From Fuerstiella sp. (GTDB lineage Bacteria; Planctomycetota; Planctomycetia; Planctomycetales; Planctomycetaceae), in contig JALHMY010000025.1 in assembly GCA_022843805.1 (NCBI GenBank), positions 1 to 64,000 of the forward strand: a DNA stretch of 64,000 nt. The letters run 5' to 3'. A model generated the notes under the pieces. That model had not been told where the DNA came from. It saw only the letters and a program-made list of their open reading frames with translations, and made no database searches. Numbering within the stretch: position 1 is the stretch's first letter; every line of letters starts with the position of its first letter. Below are positions 46,893 to 56,389 of the stretch, in pieces. The translations under genes and the position numbers were made by a program.

Positions 46893-48260
46893 TCAGGACT
46901 TCCTGTCGAGCAGACTCCATAGGCGGGCGATTCGGCCCCCCAGTTTGACTTCGGATTTTGATTTTTGTTCCTGTTCATGCATGTCCTGAAGATGCTGTCG
47001 AAGTGCTCTGAACTTAAGATTTGCATCGGTTGACTCATTCGGTTTTCCGTTCGTTGTCCGACTGACTTCAAGATCATGTCGAAGACGGGCCAGTTCTGCG
47101 CGTTCCTGTGAGAGTCGAATGGCCTCGTCGCGCAGATCAGCCTGCGGATTGTCCTGAAGCTCTTTACGAAGGACTTCACAACGAGATTCCGCTTCAGCAA
47201 GCTGCTGCCGAAGGGAAGTATTCTCCTCGCGTATTGCTGACAGCACCTTTTGTATTGCTTCCATCCTTGCACTATCCGTATCGGATGCAGCAATCACTTC
47301 TGCACGATTTCTCGCAAGCTCAAGCGATTGGATATTTTCCTTTAGCTGATTGCGCTCGGCCTGCCATTCCTGCTCACGAAGTCCAATCCGTTTTTCAATG
47401 CCGCTGACCCACTGATTCAGCTGTTTTCGTTCTTCCTGCTCGGCTCGATTCGCTTCTTCGGCCGATTGCAGCAGTCCTGTGAGCAGCGCGATGTGCTCGT
47501 CACGCTGAGTCAGCTCCTGCAAGAGAGTTTCAAGTCGTTCGATAAGTCGCTGAGCTTCAGCCGTTGTCAGGATATCGGCGTTGTCCGGTTCCGGAGAAAC
47601 TCTCGATGGCAGGACGGCAGGCGATGTTGACTGGGAATGCATTGCCAGTGCGGCCTGCAGTTCCAGCACCTCGTTGCGCAACAATTCGATCATTTCGTCC
47701 CTGAACGAATCCTCGGAGCTTGTTGCATCCTGAGCCGTGAAGGACATTCGTTCCCGAAGAACTTCGAGTTCAGCATTGGCTTCACTGAGCTGAATCTTCA
47801 GCTCGTTCAACTCGTCGGCTGACACGCTATTGAATGTGTTCTGCAATGGTCGCGAATTCACTGAATTCCGGCCGGCATTTGGAGAATACAATGGATGCGT
47901 TGATTGCTCATTTACTGAATGAAGCACAACTGAGATCGTAACGCTGCCGACTCGAATGGTCGCACTCGACGAAAGCTGCAATTCTGAAACGCGCACCCCG
48001 TCGACGAATGTACCAGTTGCCGAGTAGCAGTCGCGAACCACAACCAGCCCCCGACGACCTCCGACAATGCAGTGCATTGAAGAGACATCCGGACATGCCA
48101 GCTGAATATCTGCATTGTCATCTGAACCAATCAGAATCTCTTCGCCATCCACAAGGCGGCGAGTCGACTGTTGTTCCCGACCCCGAAAGTTGAGTACCGC
48201 GAGCAAATCTCCCGCCGCCGGGCGATTGTCGAGCGGTCGACCATCAATGGCGACAGACAT
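46893..48260 (-). CDS. FHA domain protein with long coiled coil
   Basis: A 455-residue protein. The FHA domain is at about 35-105 (EEILIGSDDNADIQLACPDV, SSMHCIVG, ATGTFVDGVRV). After a low-complexity linker, residues about 140-440 form a long coiled coil rich in Glu, Gln, Arg and Leu. FHA binds phosphothreonine and the coiled coil probably makes an oligomeric scaffold. ATG 48260 is used; it lies within the 3' end of the response regulator gene (17-base overlap), suggesting translational coupling. Confidence 0.8.
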   Translation of the reverse strand: MSVAIDGRPLDNRPAAGDLLAVLNFRGREQQSTRRLVDGEEILIGSDDNADIQLACPDVSSMHCIVGGRRGLVVVRDCYSATGTFVDGVRVSELQLSSSATIRVGSVTISVVLHSVNEQSTHPLYSPNAGRNSVNSRPLQNTFNSVSADELNELKIQLSEANAELEVLRERMSFTAQDATSSEDSFRDEMIELLRNEVLELQAALAMHSQSTSPAVLPSRVSPEPDNADILTTAEAQRLIERLETLLQELTQRDEHIALLTGLLQSAEEANRAEQEERKQLNQWVSGIEKRIGLREQEWQAERNQLKENIQSLELARNRAEVIAASDTDSARMEAIQKVLSAIREENTSLRQQLAEAESRCEVLRKELQDNPQADLRDEAIRLSQERAELARLRHDLEVSRTTNGKPNESTDANLKFRALRQHLQDMHEQEQKSKSEVKLGGRIARLWSLLDRKS

Positions 48261-49947
48261 CAAGTGCTACTCCTGCAGATTCAAGAATACTGTTAATTGA
48301 GGACTTCGAGACGGTGTTTTGAGCCGGCGATGGCTGGGCTGATTCAGCAGCAGCTAAAGCAGCGGTAACAGCAGCAGCACCAGCAGCAGCAGCACCAGCA
48401 GCAGCAGCTGGTGGCGAAGACTGACTGACCAGCTCAAGTGTTTTCAGGAGGTCGGAACGGGAGTAATGGCGTTTGAGCAGGACTTTTCCCGAAAGAGAAG
48501 AACAGAGAGGAAGCGACGATTGTTCAGGAGTGACAATCAGGCCAAGGCGTTCACAGCCATTCAGCAATCCTGCCTGCGCGATTTTCTCCGGGAGGTTGAG
48601 TTCCGATGCACCTTCCGCTGTAATCAGAATGGCATCAGGCTTGCCACGTTTCAGCAGCAGCTGCAGTCCAAACAGGTCTCGAACAACGTGTCCGGTCCAT
48701 GGATTTTCAGCGTCCGCGAAGACGGTTCTGGCAATACTGGCGCCCTGTGCATCCGGTTCAAAGATAATGGCCGTTTTTGCGGTCGCGGAAGAATTGGCGA
48801 CCACGTGTTTCTGAGTCCATTCGGCCATTGCAAATCCATCGAAGACTCGCCTCACTTCATCACGTGCAAGGCCTGACTTTTCTGCGAGGAACCTGACGGT
48901 ACGTGGTGCTGAATCGAGGCAGGACAACAGCTGGACGTGTCTGGCCGACAATCCGGTGCGATCGAGATTCTGCCCTCGCAGACCCTGACGCAGCCAGCCC
49001 GTTGAGAGATCGTCGGGGGGCAGTTCGCTTTCCGGGCAATTCAGTGATCCGTCAACAAGGATTGCAGCCAGACAGGCGTCAACCGCTGTTTTCGTGAAAA
49101 TTGAAGGCGGATTGCGTTCCGGGTAGAAACTGAAGTTCCTGAGGCCGGTGCGAAAACAATAACGAGTCAGAATTGCTGCCTGATGACGCAGCAATGTTCG
49201 CAGCATGCGAGGGTCGATAACCTTTCGGTCCAGCAGTTCTGAAAGTCCGTCCAGCTGAGTCGATGAACCACATCCCATGGTAAATCGCAGCAGAGGCCCC
49301 AGTTCACGCAGAGATTCAGGTAGTTGTCTGGCTGCGTCCGCAACGTCGAAGGATGCTGAGACAACCGCCTGAACTCGTCCATCTTTAAGAAAGAAACAAA
49401 TACGATTTCGCTGTGTTTCAACCTCCAGCATTCCGTGTTTTTCAGCGTTGTTCAGAAAGTCGATGAGTTCGCGAAGTCCAATCCATCGAAAATCTCCGGC
49501 GAGTGCCGCCTGCGCCTGTTCCCCCACGACCTCGGGAACCGCCGTTCCGTTGGACTGGGAGTCCAGGACCATCGCTGACGTTTCCAGAGCGTTGGCAACC
49601 GTCATTTTCAGGTGGTCGGGCATGAACGGCTTGGGCAGGGAGTCCACTACGTTTGGGACTTCCATGTACTCGATGTACGCCTTCTTCCGAAGCGTCGAAG
49701 AAACGACGAACGGTATTCGCGCACATTCGGGAAACTGCAGAATCTTTCGACAGACTTCGATGCCTGTGGTTCCCGGCAGCTGATGATCCAGAAGCACCAG
49801 GTCAGGAATCAGCTCACGCGCTCGCTCGATCCCCTCCTCCCCGTTGGGTGCCAGAATCACACGGTAGCCCTCCTGGCTCAGCGTGTTGTCAACCATCTTT
49901 CGAATGGTCGCACTGTCATCAATCACCAGAATTGTTCGAACGGTCAT
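48244..49947 (-). CDS. response regulator with REC and PATAN/DUF4388-like domain
   Basis: A 567-residue protein. The receiver domain (1-125) has IDDS, the phospho-acceptor Asp54 (LVLLDHQLPG) and Lys in LPKPF. After a linker, about 150-260 resembles a DUF4388/PATAN domain (LRELIDFLNNAEKHGMLEVE, IFFLKDG-type strand, VVSASFDVADAA). About 350-510 is a further domain of unknown kind, and an Ala-rich tract lies at about 515-545, encoded by GCA/GCC repeats. It lacks a DNA-binding domain. REC-PATAN proteins of cyanobacteria and other groups relay chemosensory output to motility or other machines. Confidence 0.8.
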   Translation of the reverse strand: MTVRTILVIDDSATIRKMVDNTLSQEGYRVILAPNGEEGIERARELIPDLVLLDHQLPGTTGIEVCRKILQFPECARIPFVVSSTLRKKAYIEYMEVPNVVDSLPKPFMPDHLKMTVANALETSAMVLDSQSNGTAVPEVVGEQAQAALAGDFRWIGLRELIDFLNNAEKHGMLEVETQRNRICFFLKDGRVQAVVSASFDVADAARQLPESLRELGPLLRFTMGCGSSTQLDGLSELLDRKVIDPRMLRTLLRHQAAILTRYCFRTGLRNFSFYPERNPPSIFTKTAVDACLAAILVDGSLNCPESELPPDDLSTGWLRQGLRGQNLDRTGLSARHVQLLSCLDSAPRTVRFLAEKSGLARDEVRRVFDGFAMAEWTQKHVVANSSATAKTAIIFEPDAQGASIARTVFADAENPWTGHVVRDLFGLQLLLKRGKPDAILITAEGASELNLPEKIAQAGLLNGCERLGLIVTPEQSSLPLCSSLSGKVLLKRHYSRSDLLKTLELVSQSSPPAAAAGAAAAGAAAVTAALAAAESAQPSPAQNTVSKSSINSILESAGVALDVCRH

Positions 49948-49979
49948 GGACGGCTGGCCTTCAATGTATTGAAAATGAG

Positions 49980-52900
49980 CTATTTCGCAGCTGCAGGTCT
50001 GATCGATTGCAGAACTTCAGCAATTGCAGAGATGATGCCCTCGGTCACTGGCTTACAGAAGACTTCTGCAGCCCCATACTTTTTCAGCTGGGCGATTGCC
50101 TGCGGATCATCGCGGCTCGTGACAACGACAACCGGAATGGTCCTTGACTGCCAGCCCGACTTAATCTCCCGCAGAAGTTCGGTTCCGTTCATTTTTGGCA
50201 TGTCGATGTCAGTTACGACCGCATCAATGCCTCCACCTCGAATGAGTCGCATAGCATCCAGCCCCTGAGATGCTTCGACCGTTGAGTAGCCCAGGGCCGT
50301 GAGTCGTCGTGTGAGTATCCGACGTACTGTGACCGAGTCATCCGCGATCAGAACTCTCTGACGGCGACGTTCCTGTTCTCGTCCTGCCGGGAGTGAGTGG
50401 CCATTGTGAGTGGCGACCAGATCTGTTTTTCGGCTAAACTCGATCAATCCTCTGATATCCAGAAGCAATACGGTTTCAGCCCGCCCGGAAAGAGTGACAC
50501 CCGCAAACAGCTCATGGCCCTGCAGCAGAGACGGAAGTGGTCGAACGACGACTTCTTCAACCCCCACCACAGCGTCAACTGCGATTGTTATTTCACTGTC
50601 TTTTCTCGGCACTTCACTTTTGATGCGGCGATCTCCCGAATCCCGGATCGTGAGGTGGCACTGTCTGTTTGGTGACACCTCATTCAGTCCCAGCAGCTGC
50701 CCAAGCGGCACTGCCGCACGCAGATCGAGATCACGGTCTCGTATTTCCGAGTCAATAACATCGCGTTCTTCATGCGTATCAACGGTTCCACTGATCGCCT
50801 GCATCGGAATCGCAAAAAGCTGCGTTCCCACGCGAACGAGCATCGAATGCTCAATGGCTGATCGAAGGGGGATCTGCAATCGGAACGTAGTCCCCTGACC
50901 AATTGCTGACTCCACATCGATTCTTCCCCGCAGTCTCCGTACCCAGCTGTCCACAACATCCATTCCGACGCCCCGCCCTGCCACCTCTGTGACCTGTGAT
51001 CGCGTCGAGAATCCCGGCTGGAAGATCAGTTTTCGAAGTCGATCCCGACTCACGGGCTGTCCGGGAGGGAGCAGTCCCAGTTCACGTCCGCGAGCTTCCA
51101 GAACTTCGTCATTCAATCCGCGGCCATCGTCACGGACTTCGATATGGAGATATGAGGCACTTGACCAGGCGTCGAGTGTGACTTTGCCAACCGGCCGTTT
51201 TCCAGCGGCAATTCGGTCGTTTCGGTTTTCAATTCCATGACTGACTGCGTTTCGAACGAGGTGCATCAGCGGTTCAAACAACCGATCCTGCAATGAGCGT
51301 TCCGCCCGGGCTGCCTGACCGGCAAGCACCAGTTCCACCTGCTTTCCTTCAGCTTTCGCCGCTTCCCGAACAGCTCGATGCAGACGCTGAAAAAGGCCGG
51401 CGAGCGGAAGTCGCTGCAGTTCCATCAGATCCTGACGAAAGCGACCAATCAGATGCGATACGGCCGAGTTGTCAGCAGCCAGCGGATCACACACCTCGTT
51501 CAATGCGCGCGAAAGTTCCGAAAGATCGTTTGAAACTTCCAGCATCGAGCGAGTCAGGAGGCGGGCACTGGATTCTGCTTCGGTGCGTACCGCCGGAGAT
51601 GAAAGGTCTTCAGGCTGAGGCAGTTTTCCGCCCAGTGGCAGCACTGCCGTTCGCCAGTCCACAATGGATGTCAGAGAACGTGCGCGGGCCGCGCATCCGT
51701 TTAATTCCTCATGTACATTTCGCAGCGATCGGACGTAAGTGTCTCTGCGGTTTCGGAGCATGACAAGTTCCGCCAGCAGATCCATAAGACGTTCAAGCCG
51801 GGATGCTTCGACGCGAACGTATTGCTCACTATCCGCCGGAAATGAACTTAAGGGGGTTCCAGGATTCTCTGATCGTGCAGGTGCCGGACTGGCTGGAGAA
51901 GACGCCGTCGTACCGACGGAAGGCATGTTCCCAGCGGATGAACCAGACGAGACTACAGTTCCCGCTCCCGTGCTCGTGCTCGTGCTCGTGCTCGAAGTCC
52001 CGCTGGTCGCAACAGAATGTCGGGGAGGAAGCGTCGGCGGTTTCGATGCTATTTCGCCCGCGCCGAAGGATGATATTGAAGATCCCGGCGGCGATGACAG
52101 ATGTTCAAGCTGATCGCGTACTGCGTCGACACCTTTCAGAAGTATTTCCACATCAGGAATGCTTCCGGCTGCTGAGACTGATTCCGCCTGATTCTCAAGA
52201 TCATGCAGAAAGGCGGCCAGCTGCGAAAGACCGACTGTTCCGGAGGCACCTTTCAGCGTGTGCAGCTGACGACAGAAACTGCGAAGTGCTTCAGTCTGAT
52301 TCTGCCCGGATTCCAGAGTGAGAAGGCTGGCTTCCATCTCGGCCAGACACTGAGTTGCATCATCTGTGAAAGCCGCCACCAGTTCCGGGTCTTCAATCCG
52401 CTCGGGCTGCAGAAGCCGGGCGGCGACCGAAGGAGCCGACTCGCTTCGTTTTGTCCGATCGACAGTCGGCGGAACGGCAATTTTCGTTTTCGGCTCTTCC
52501 TGAGCGTCTTCTGGTCCCTGCAGGCTTTGCAGTGAATCGAGAATTCTCTGTATGTCGGCGGCCAGGTCGTGTGACGACTCCTGAAGTTCTTCAGAACCGG
52601 ATCCAGTACCATCAGTGCTGCTGTCGGAGATCGCGCTGCCTGTATTGAACTCCGACTTCAGACGGTCGATATCGGAAAACTCGGACTGCACCGGTTGAAA
52701 GCGGTCTTCCGGCCCAAGCAGCTCAAGATATTCTCCCCAGCGAGTCAGAACGTCCTGTGCTGCAAGTCGTACCTGGTCGTACTGCAGGCTCGAACCGCTG
52801 GCTGCGTCTCGCAGCAGCGGCAAAGCCTGTTCAGCACAATAATCAGTTATGTCACGGAACAGGTCACCTGTTCCCGGCTCGTCACCGAGTGACGCAGCAA

Positions 52901-53093
52901 CTGAAATCAAATCCACAAAGGTACCGGCAATTCCGGAAAGCTCCGTTTCAGATGCGTCCGCTGCCGCCTGTGCGAGCTGCACCAGCTCTTCCCGCAGTTC
53001 GGTGAGGACGTTTAGTGCCTGCTCGGAGCTGTGCCAGACGGTATCGCTGATCTTTCGAACACCGGGTACTTCGGGCTGATAAGAATCTGTCAT
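49980..53093 (-). CDS. CheA-type hybrid histidine kinase (HPt, HATPase, CheW, REC)
   Basis: A 1037-residue cytoplasmic kinase. An N-terminal alpha-helical region (1-200) is not recognised. The HPt domain has the phospho-His in [14 protein letters not shown] (His278). A Ser/Thr-rich linker with a (TS)n tract follows at about 364-390. The P3-type dimerisation helix is at about 425-480. The HATPase core includes the N box [18 protein letters not shown] (611-628), DDGRGL and [10 protein letters not shown] CheW-like domain follows at about 745-890, and a receiver at 913-1030 with Asp962 in VVTDIDMP. The gene start overlaps the upstream MCP stop by 4 bases (ATGA). Confidence 0.9.
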   Translation of the reverse strand: MTDSYQPEVPGVRKISDTVWHSSEQALNVLTELREELVQLAQAAADASETELSGIAGTFVDLISVAASLGDEPGTGDLFRDITDYCAEQALPLLRDAASGSSLQYDQVRLAAQDVLTRWGEYLELLGPEDRFQPVQSEFSDIDRLKSEFNTGSAISDSSTDGTGSGSEELQESSHDLAADIQRILDSLQSLQGPEDAQEEPKTKIAVPPTVDRTKRSESAPSVAARLLQPERIEDPELVAAFTDDATQCLAEMEASLLTLESGQNQTEALRSFCRQLHTLKGASGTVGLSQLAAFLHDLENQAESVSAAGSIPDVEILLKGVDAVRDQLEHLSSPPGSSISSFGAGEIASKPPTLPPRHSVATSGTSSTSTSTSTGAGTVVSSGSSAGNMPSVGTTASSPASPAPARSENPGTPLSSFPADSEQYVRVEASRLERLMDLLAELVMLRNRRDTYVRSLRNVHEELNGCAARARSLTSIVDWRTAVLPLGGKLPQPEDLSSPAVRTEAESSARLLTRSMLEVSNDLSELSRALNEVCDPLAADNSAVSHLIGRFRQDLMELQRLPLAGLFQRLHRAVREAAKAEGKQVELVLAGQAARAERSLQDRLFEPLMHLVRNAVSHGIENRNDRIAAGKRPVGKVTLDAWSSASYLHIEVRDDGRGLNDEVLEARGRELGLLPPGQPVSRDRLRKLIFQPGFSTRSQVTEVAGRGVGMDVVDSWVRRLRGRIDVESAIGQGTTFRLQIPLRSAIEHSMLVRVGTQLFAIPMQAISGTVDTHEERDVIDSEIRDRDLDLRAAVPLGQLLGLNEVSPNRQCHLTIRDSGDRRIKSEVPRKDSEITIAVDAVVGVEEVVVRPLPSLLQGHELFAGVTLSGRAETVLLLDIRGLIEFSRKTDLVATHNGHSLPAGREQERRRQRVLIADDSVTVRRILTRRLTALGYSTVEASQGLDAMRLIRGGGIDAVVTDIDMPKMNGTELLREIKSGWQSRTIPVVVVTSRDDPQAIAQLKKYGAAEVFCKPVTEGIISAIAEVLQSIRPAAAK

Positions 53094-54469
53094 CGGCTGC
53101 GATCCTCCGGAGTGCCACTCACTGCGAGAAAGCTGCTGCCTCTGGCAGAAGAATGGGCAAGTCTTGAAGTCGTCGGCTGTTCGTTTCGGGATCGGAAGTT
53201 TCGAACAGAATTTACACCTTCACCGCACTGGTACATCGGCGACAGACCTTCTTCAAGATCCTTCGAAGCGGACAGCAGGTCCGCCGTCTTGTTTCGTACC
53301 GCGTCGCTGTACTCGCTGACGCGGTCAACAAATCCGCTCAGCTGGCGCATCGACTGCACCATTTCGTGTGTTCGCCGCAGCTGATCGACAGCCGCATGGG
53401 AAATCTTTCCGGCATCTTCAGCAGCAGTTGCTGATGACTTTCGGATCTGGTCAAGAACTCGACCTGCCTGCTGCACTCTCTGGATTTCTTCCTGCACCTG
53501 CAGTCGTTCATCCTTCATGTTGGCAATCGTGCTCTGAGTTTCACTTTGTATGGACTCAACAAGGCCTGCAATCTGTCTTGATGCACTGGCAGTAGTCTCT
53601 GCCAGCTTTCGAACCTCTTCAGCAACAGCTGCGAATCCACGGCCCTCCTGCCCGGCTCGAACCGCTTCAATGGAAGCATTCAGTGCCAGGATGTCGGTTC
53701 TGGCAGAGATACTCCCCATCGTCTCGACGATCGAACCAATCTGCTGTGATCTTTCGCCGAGGGCGAGTACACGCTTTTCGCCCAGCTCAACATTGGATCG
53801 AATACGTTCCATTCCCCGCCGCAGTTCTTCAATCAGTGTCTGCCCTCCGGCAGCGGATTCCAGGGCGCCGGAAACGGCGCTTGCCGCAGAATCTGCACTT
53901 CCGGCCACGAGATCGATCTTGCCGGACAGATTCTCGAGCGAGTTGATCGTGGTTGTTACCAGCCGTCCCTGTTCTTCCGCACTTCGGTGAATATCATGTG
54001 AGCATTGTGCGATATCATCGCCCAGCGAAAGCACGCGGCCCACATCTTTTGCTGAGGAACGGACCACTTCCCCAAGCGCGATACTCAGCACGTATCGATC
54101 CGAATCCACTGATCCATTGGCAGATGATGTTGTGCTGCGTCCCATTCGGTTCAGCAACAGGTCCACGTCTCTGGTAATGACCCGCTGATGCTGTATCGCA
54201 CTATGCAGTCGGGCGGCGGTCCGATCAAACTCGCGGTCTCCTGTTCGAGGAGTTTCAGCGGATCCTTCGAGCAGTGCGGATTCCATCTGTCGCATCGATC
54301 GGCTGAACCACCAGGAAGCCAGTCCCGCCGGGATCACGATCGCAGTTCCAAGCAGCACGAAGAATACTGTCTGACCATAGCTGTTCTGGTAGATTCCCAG
54401 CCACACCAGGTGCGCAGCCACGACGGCTGTAGCGATGTGGGTGATACAAAGACGAATGTAGTAACTCAT
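53090..54469 (-). CDS. methyl-accepting chemotaxis protein lacking an external sensor
   Basis: A 459-residue receptor. Two membrane helices (about 8-26 and 34-54) are separated by only about seven residues, so no periplasmic sensor domain exists. The cytoplasmic signalling hairpin shows the canonical tip [21 protein letters not shown] (about 258-278) and [11 protein letters not shown] basic C-terminal tail ends in SGTPEDRSR. It likely senses an internal cue, a membrane state or partner proteins. No methyltransferase or methylesterase gene is nearby. It overlaps the CheA gene by 4 bases. Confidence 0.88.
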   Translation of the reverse strand: MSYYIRLCITHIATAVVAAHLVWLGIYQNSYGQTVFFVLLGTAIVIPAGLASWWFSRSMRQMESALLEGSAETPRTGDREFDRTAARLHSAIQHQRVITRDVDLLLNRMGRSTTSSANGSVDSDRYVLSIALGEVVRSSAKDVGRVLSLGDDIAQCSHDIHRSAEEQGRLVTTTINSLENLSGKIDLVAGSADSAASAVSGALESAAGGQTLIEELRRGMERIRSNVELGEKRVLALGERSQQIGSIVETMGSISARTDILALNASIEAVRAGQEGRGFAAVAEEVRKLAETTASASRQIAGLVESIQSETQSTIANMKDERLQVQEEIQRVQQAGRVLDQIRKSSATAAEDAGKISHAAVDQLRRTHEMVQSMRQLSGFVDRVSEYSDAVRNKTADLLSASKDLEEGLSPMYQCGEGVNSVRNFRSRNEQPTTSRLAHSSARGSSFLAVSGTPEDRSR

Positions 54470-54528
54470 TATCTGCCCCGGAACTGACTAAGTTGATTGC
54501 ACTGTGACATGCTCTGGATCACAGTATC

Positions 54529-55056
54529 TCAGGCATTACGTTCTGCTCTGCGTGGCTCCTGCGCCACCGATTCCCGAAAGATCGACAACTCTTTTCTTGC
54601 CAGCCGGCCGATGCGCTGGGGATCCAGTACCTGAATGACATAATTGCCTTCAGTTGCCCAGCCGATGACTGTTGCACTCCACTCGTCCTCTTCGTTTTCC
54701 GTTTCTGGTGCGTCCGAGATTTCCAGCACGCGAAGTGATGAAACCTGATCGACAAGGACGGCCCAGTACCCCCCTTCATCCTCCAGAATCAGAAGTATCT
54801 CGTTCGTGCAGCGTTTTTTTCTTGAGAGGATGGGATCGAGCTTAATGACCGGAATAAACTCACTGCGGATATGGCACAGCCCGGCAAACATGGACGGGGT
54901 TCCCGGCACCGGCACAATCGCGGGCCGCTGCAATACCTCTCGAATACTAACGGCCGGCAGTGCAAACAGTGTGGTGCCGCAGCGAAACACACAGTGCGTA
55001 ACAGGAAGCCCGGCAGAACGACTTTCAGTGTTTGAATTCGCTGTTAGTTGCGTCAC
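54529..55056 (-). CDS. CheW-like coupling protein
   Basis: A 175-residue CheW domain protein: CVFRCGTTLFALPAVSIREV, IVPVPGTPSMFAGLCHIRSE and FIPVIKLDPIL are typical strands that link receptor to kinase. The rest of the two five-strand barrels is present. Translation starts at GTG 55056, with GAGGT eight bases before it. The MCP gene begins 59 bases after its stop. It expects partner CheA and MCP, both encoded downstream. Confidence 0.88.
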   Translation of the reverse strand: MTQLTANSNTESRSAGLPVTHCVFRCGTTLFALPAVSIREVLQRPAIVPVPGTPSMFAGLCHIRSEFIPVIKLDPILSRKKRCTNEILLILEDEGGYWAVLVDQVSSLRVLEISDAPETENEEDEWSATVIGWATEGNYVIQVLDPQRIGRLARKELSIFRESVAQEPRRAERNA

Positions 55057-55071
55057 CTGTTCACCTCGGCA

Positions 55072-55431
55072 TTACTTTAAACGAGTCTGGGCGGATCGAA
55101 TTCGAAGCTCTATGTTTTCAGCAAGCTCATCAAGCCGGCTTCTTGTGACAGTATCCGCAGCAGATTCAATTCTGGCCGACGATGAAGAATCGGGGTCAAT
55201 GTCGTTATAAAATCGCTGATCACGTGATGTCGATTGCTGAGTATTGACAGGGACCGGCTCTGGCATGGACTGTGTTTCTGAAGCCCATGACTGCTCTTCC
55301 AGCTGCAGTACAATTCGTCGCAGCTCGTCCCAGTCCTGCTTAAAGAAGGTTTGAAGCTGATTGCGCCAGGAGGAAATGTTCTCTGCAAAGGAAACATCCA
55401 GATCTCCGTCGAATGCCGGACCGGATCGCAT
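55072..55431 (-). CDS. small protein of unknown function heading the chemosensory operon
   Basis: A 119-residue acidic protein. It shows SWRNQLQTFFKQDWDELRR near the start and LDELAENIELRIRSAQTRLK at the end, likely helices. No family is recognised. It starts at ATG 55431 after AGGT, and CheW starts 15 bases beyond its stop. Because it opens the operon with no other candidate promoter inside, it may be an adaptor of the system. Confidence 0.55.
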   Translation of the reverse strand: MRSGPAFDGDLDVSFAENISSWRNQLQTFFKQDWDELRRIVLQLEEQSWASETQSMPEPVPVNTQQSTSRDQRFYNDIDPDSSSSARIESAADTVTRSRLDELAENIELRIRSAQTRLK

Positions 55432-55888
55432 AGTTGACCTCGCCGCTGCCGGTTAACCGGCCACGCAGTACATCGAAACAGGGAAAGTGGTCGGCATTTC
55501 TGCTGAGCGGTGCTGCCGGCCTTTTTGATACGTTCGATACGATTGGTTGCACAGATACAACATGAAATGCCAGCAGTCAGCCCGGCTCCTGACACATTCT
55601 CAGGAACTCCCAAAGCAGCCTCTGCAGGTTTCCGCCTGGGGATCCTTTTTCAGCATAGGTCGCAAACCGGCAACACTTCTGAAAAATCAGAAACGCAGAC
55701 AATAATGGCGTTTGACAGACACTTTCCCGGGTGTTGGCAGCGACCGACGCAATGGATCGTATCGGTTAATGGGGTTGCCACGATGTCTTGCGGCACGCAG
55801 TTCGGCCGACAGTTGCTGACGTTCGCTTTGAGGCCGACGTGTTTCAGGGAACATCAGCCAGCCGGGTGGGGTATTCGATTACTGAGCC
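55432..55888. other. gap between chemosensory operon and PAAR gene
   Basis: A 457-base stretch. Several open frames exist on both strands, but none has family-like sequence or a clear ribosome binding site. If the PAAR gene is transcribed with the operon, this would be a long internal untranslated part; otherwise the operon promoter lies here. I see no hairpin or repeat. Confidence 0.4.
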
Positions 55889-56185
55889 TCAGCCACCGAT
55901 CATTACCGTTGGGCAGCCCACAACAATAGTGCCGCCATGTGCCGTCATATCTCCCATCCTTGCTGCCGGCATTCCGCCGATCATCACTGTCGCTGAACCT
56001 TTGACAATTGTGTCGGGCGGCCCGACACAGACTGCCATGTCGCCAACCCGGGCCGCAGGCTTACCACCGATCATTACCGTCGGGGCGCCAAGAGAAATTG
56101 GCCCGCCCACGTGGGGCACAGGTGGAACAGACGGAGTCACCAAGGGACAGGAATGAAAGTCACCAATGCGTGCGGCGAGGGACAT
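55889..56185 (-). CDS. PAAR-domain spike tip protein
   Basis: A 98-residue PAAR protein. The repeat core is SLAARIGDFHSCP, PHVGGPI, PTVMIGGKPAARVGDMAVC, ATVMIGGMPAARMGDMTAH and PTVMIGG at the very end. Cys and His residues in these repeats can bind the zinc that sharpens the cone. PAAR caps the VgrG tip of contractile injection machines and can link effectors. The frame is open upstream to 56287, but the PAAR fold begins at Met 56185. It diverges from vgrG, 204 bases away. Confidence 0.9.
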   Translation of the reverse strand: MSLAARIGDFHSCPLVTPSVPPVPHVGGPISLGAPTVMIGGKPAARVGDMAVCVGPPDTIVKGSATVMIGGMPAARMGDMTAHGGTIVVGCPTVMIGG

Positions 56186-56389
56186 AAGTGATTCCTGGGA
56201 CTGAATATCAAAGTGTTTAATGCAGGAACCTGGAAAATGCAAACCATCAATGAATCGATGATCTGCAGAATGATAACAAAATGGCACGGCTTGCGAAATG
56301 GCGCCAAATTGTGAGAATCCACACCTCCAGAATCCCGTCGTTTGCGTGTCATCGTTCAGTTCAGTTGTCGTACAGCAGGGAAAATCTAC

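Noticed and set aside
49612-50268. Plus-strand open frame of 218 residues across the REC-PATAN/CheA junction
   Set aside because: Antisense to two well-supported genes and no family signal.
56282-56294. Sigma54-like TGGCAC...TTGC upstream of vgrG
   Set aside because: The GG and GC dinucleotides are 8 bases apart, not the required 10.
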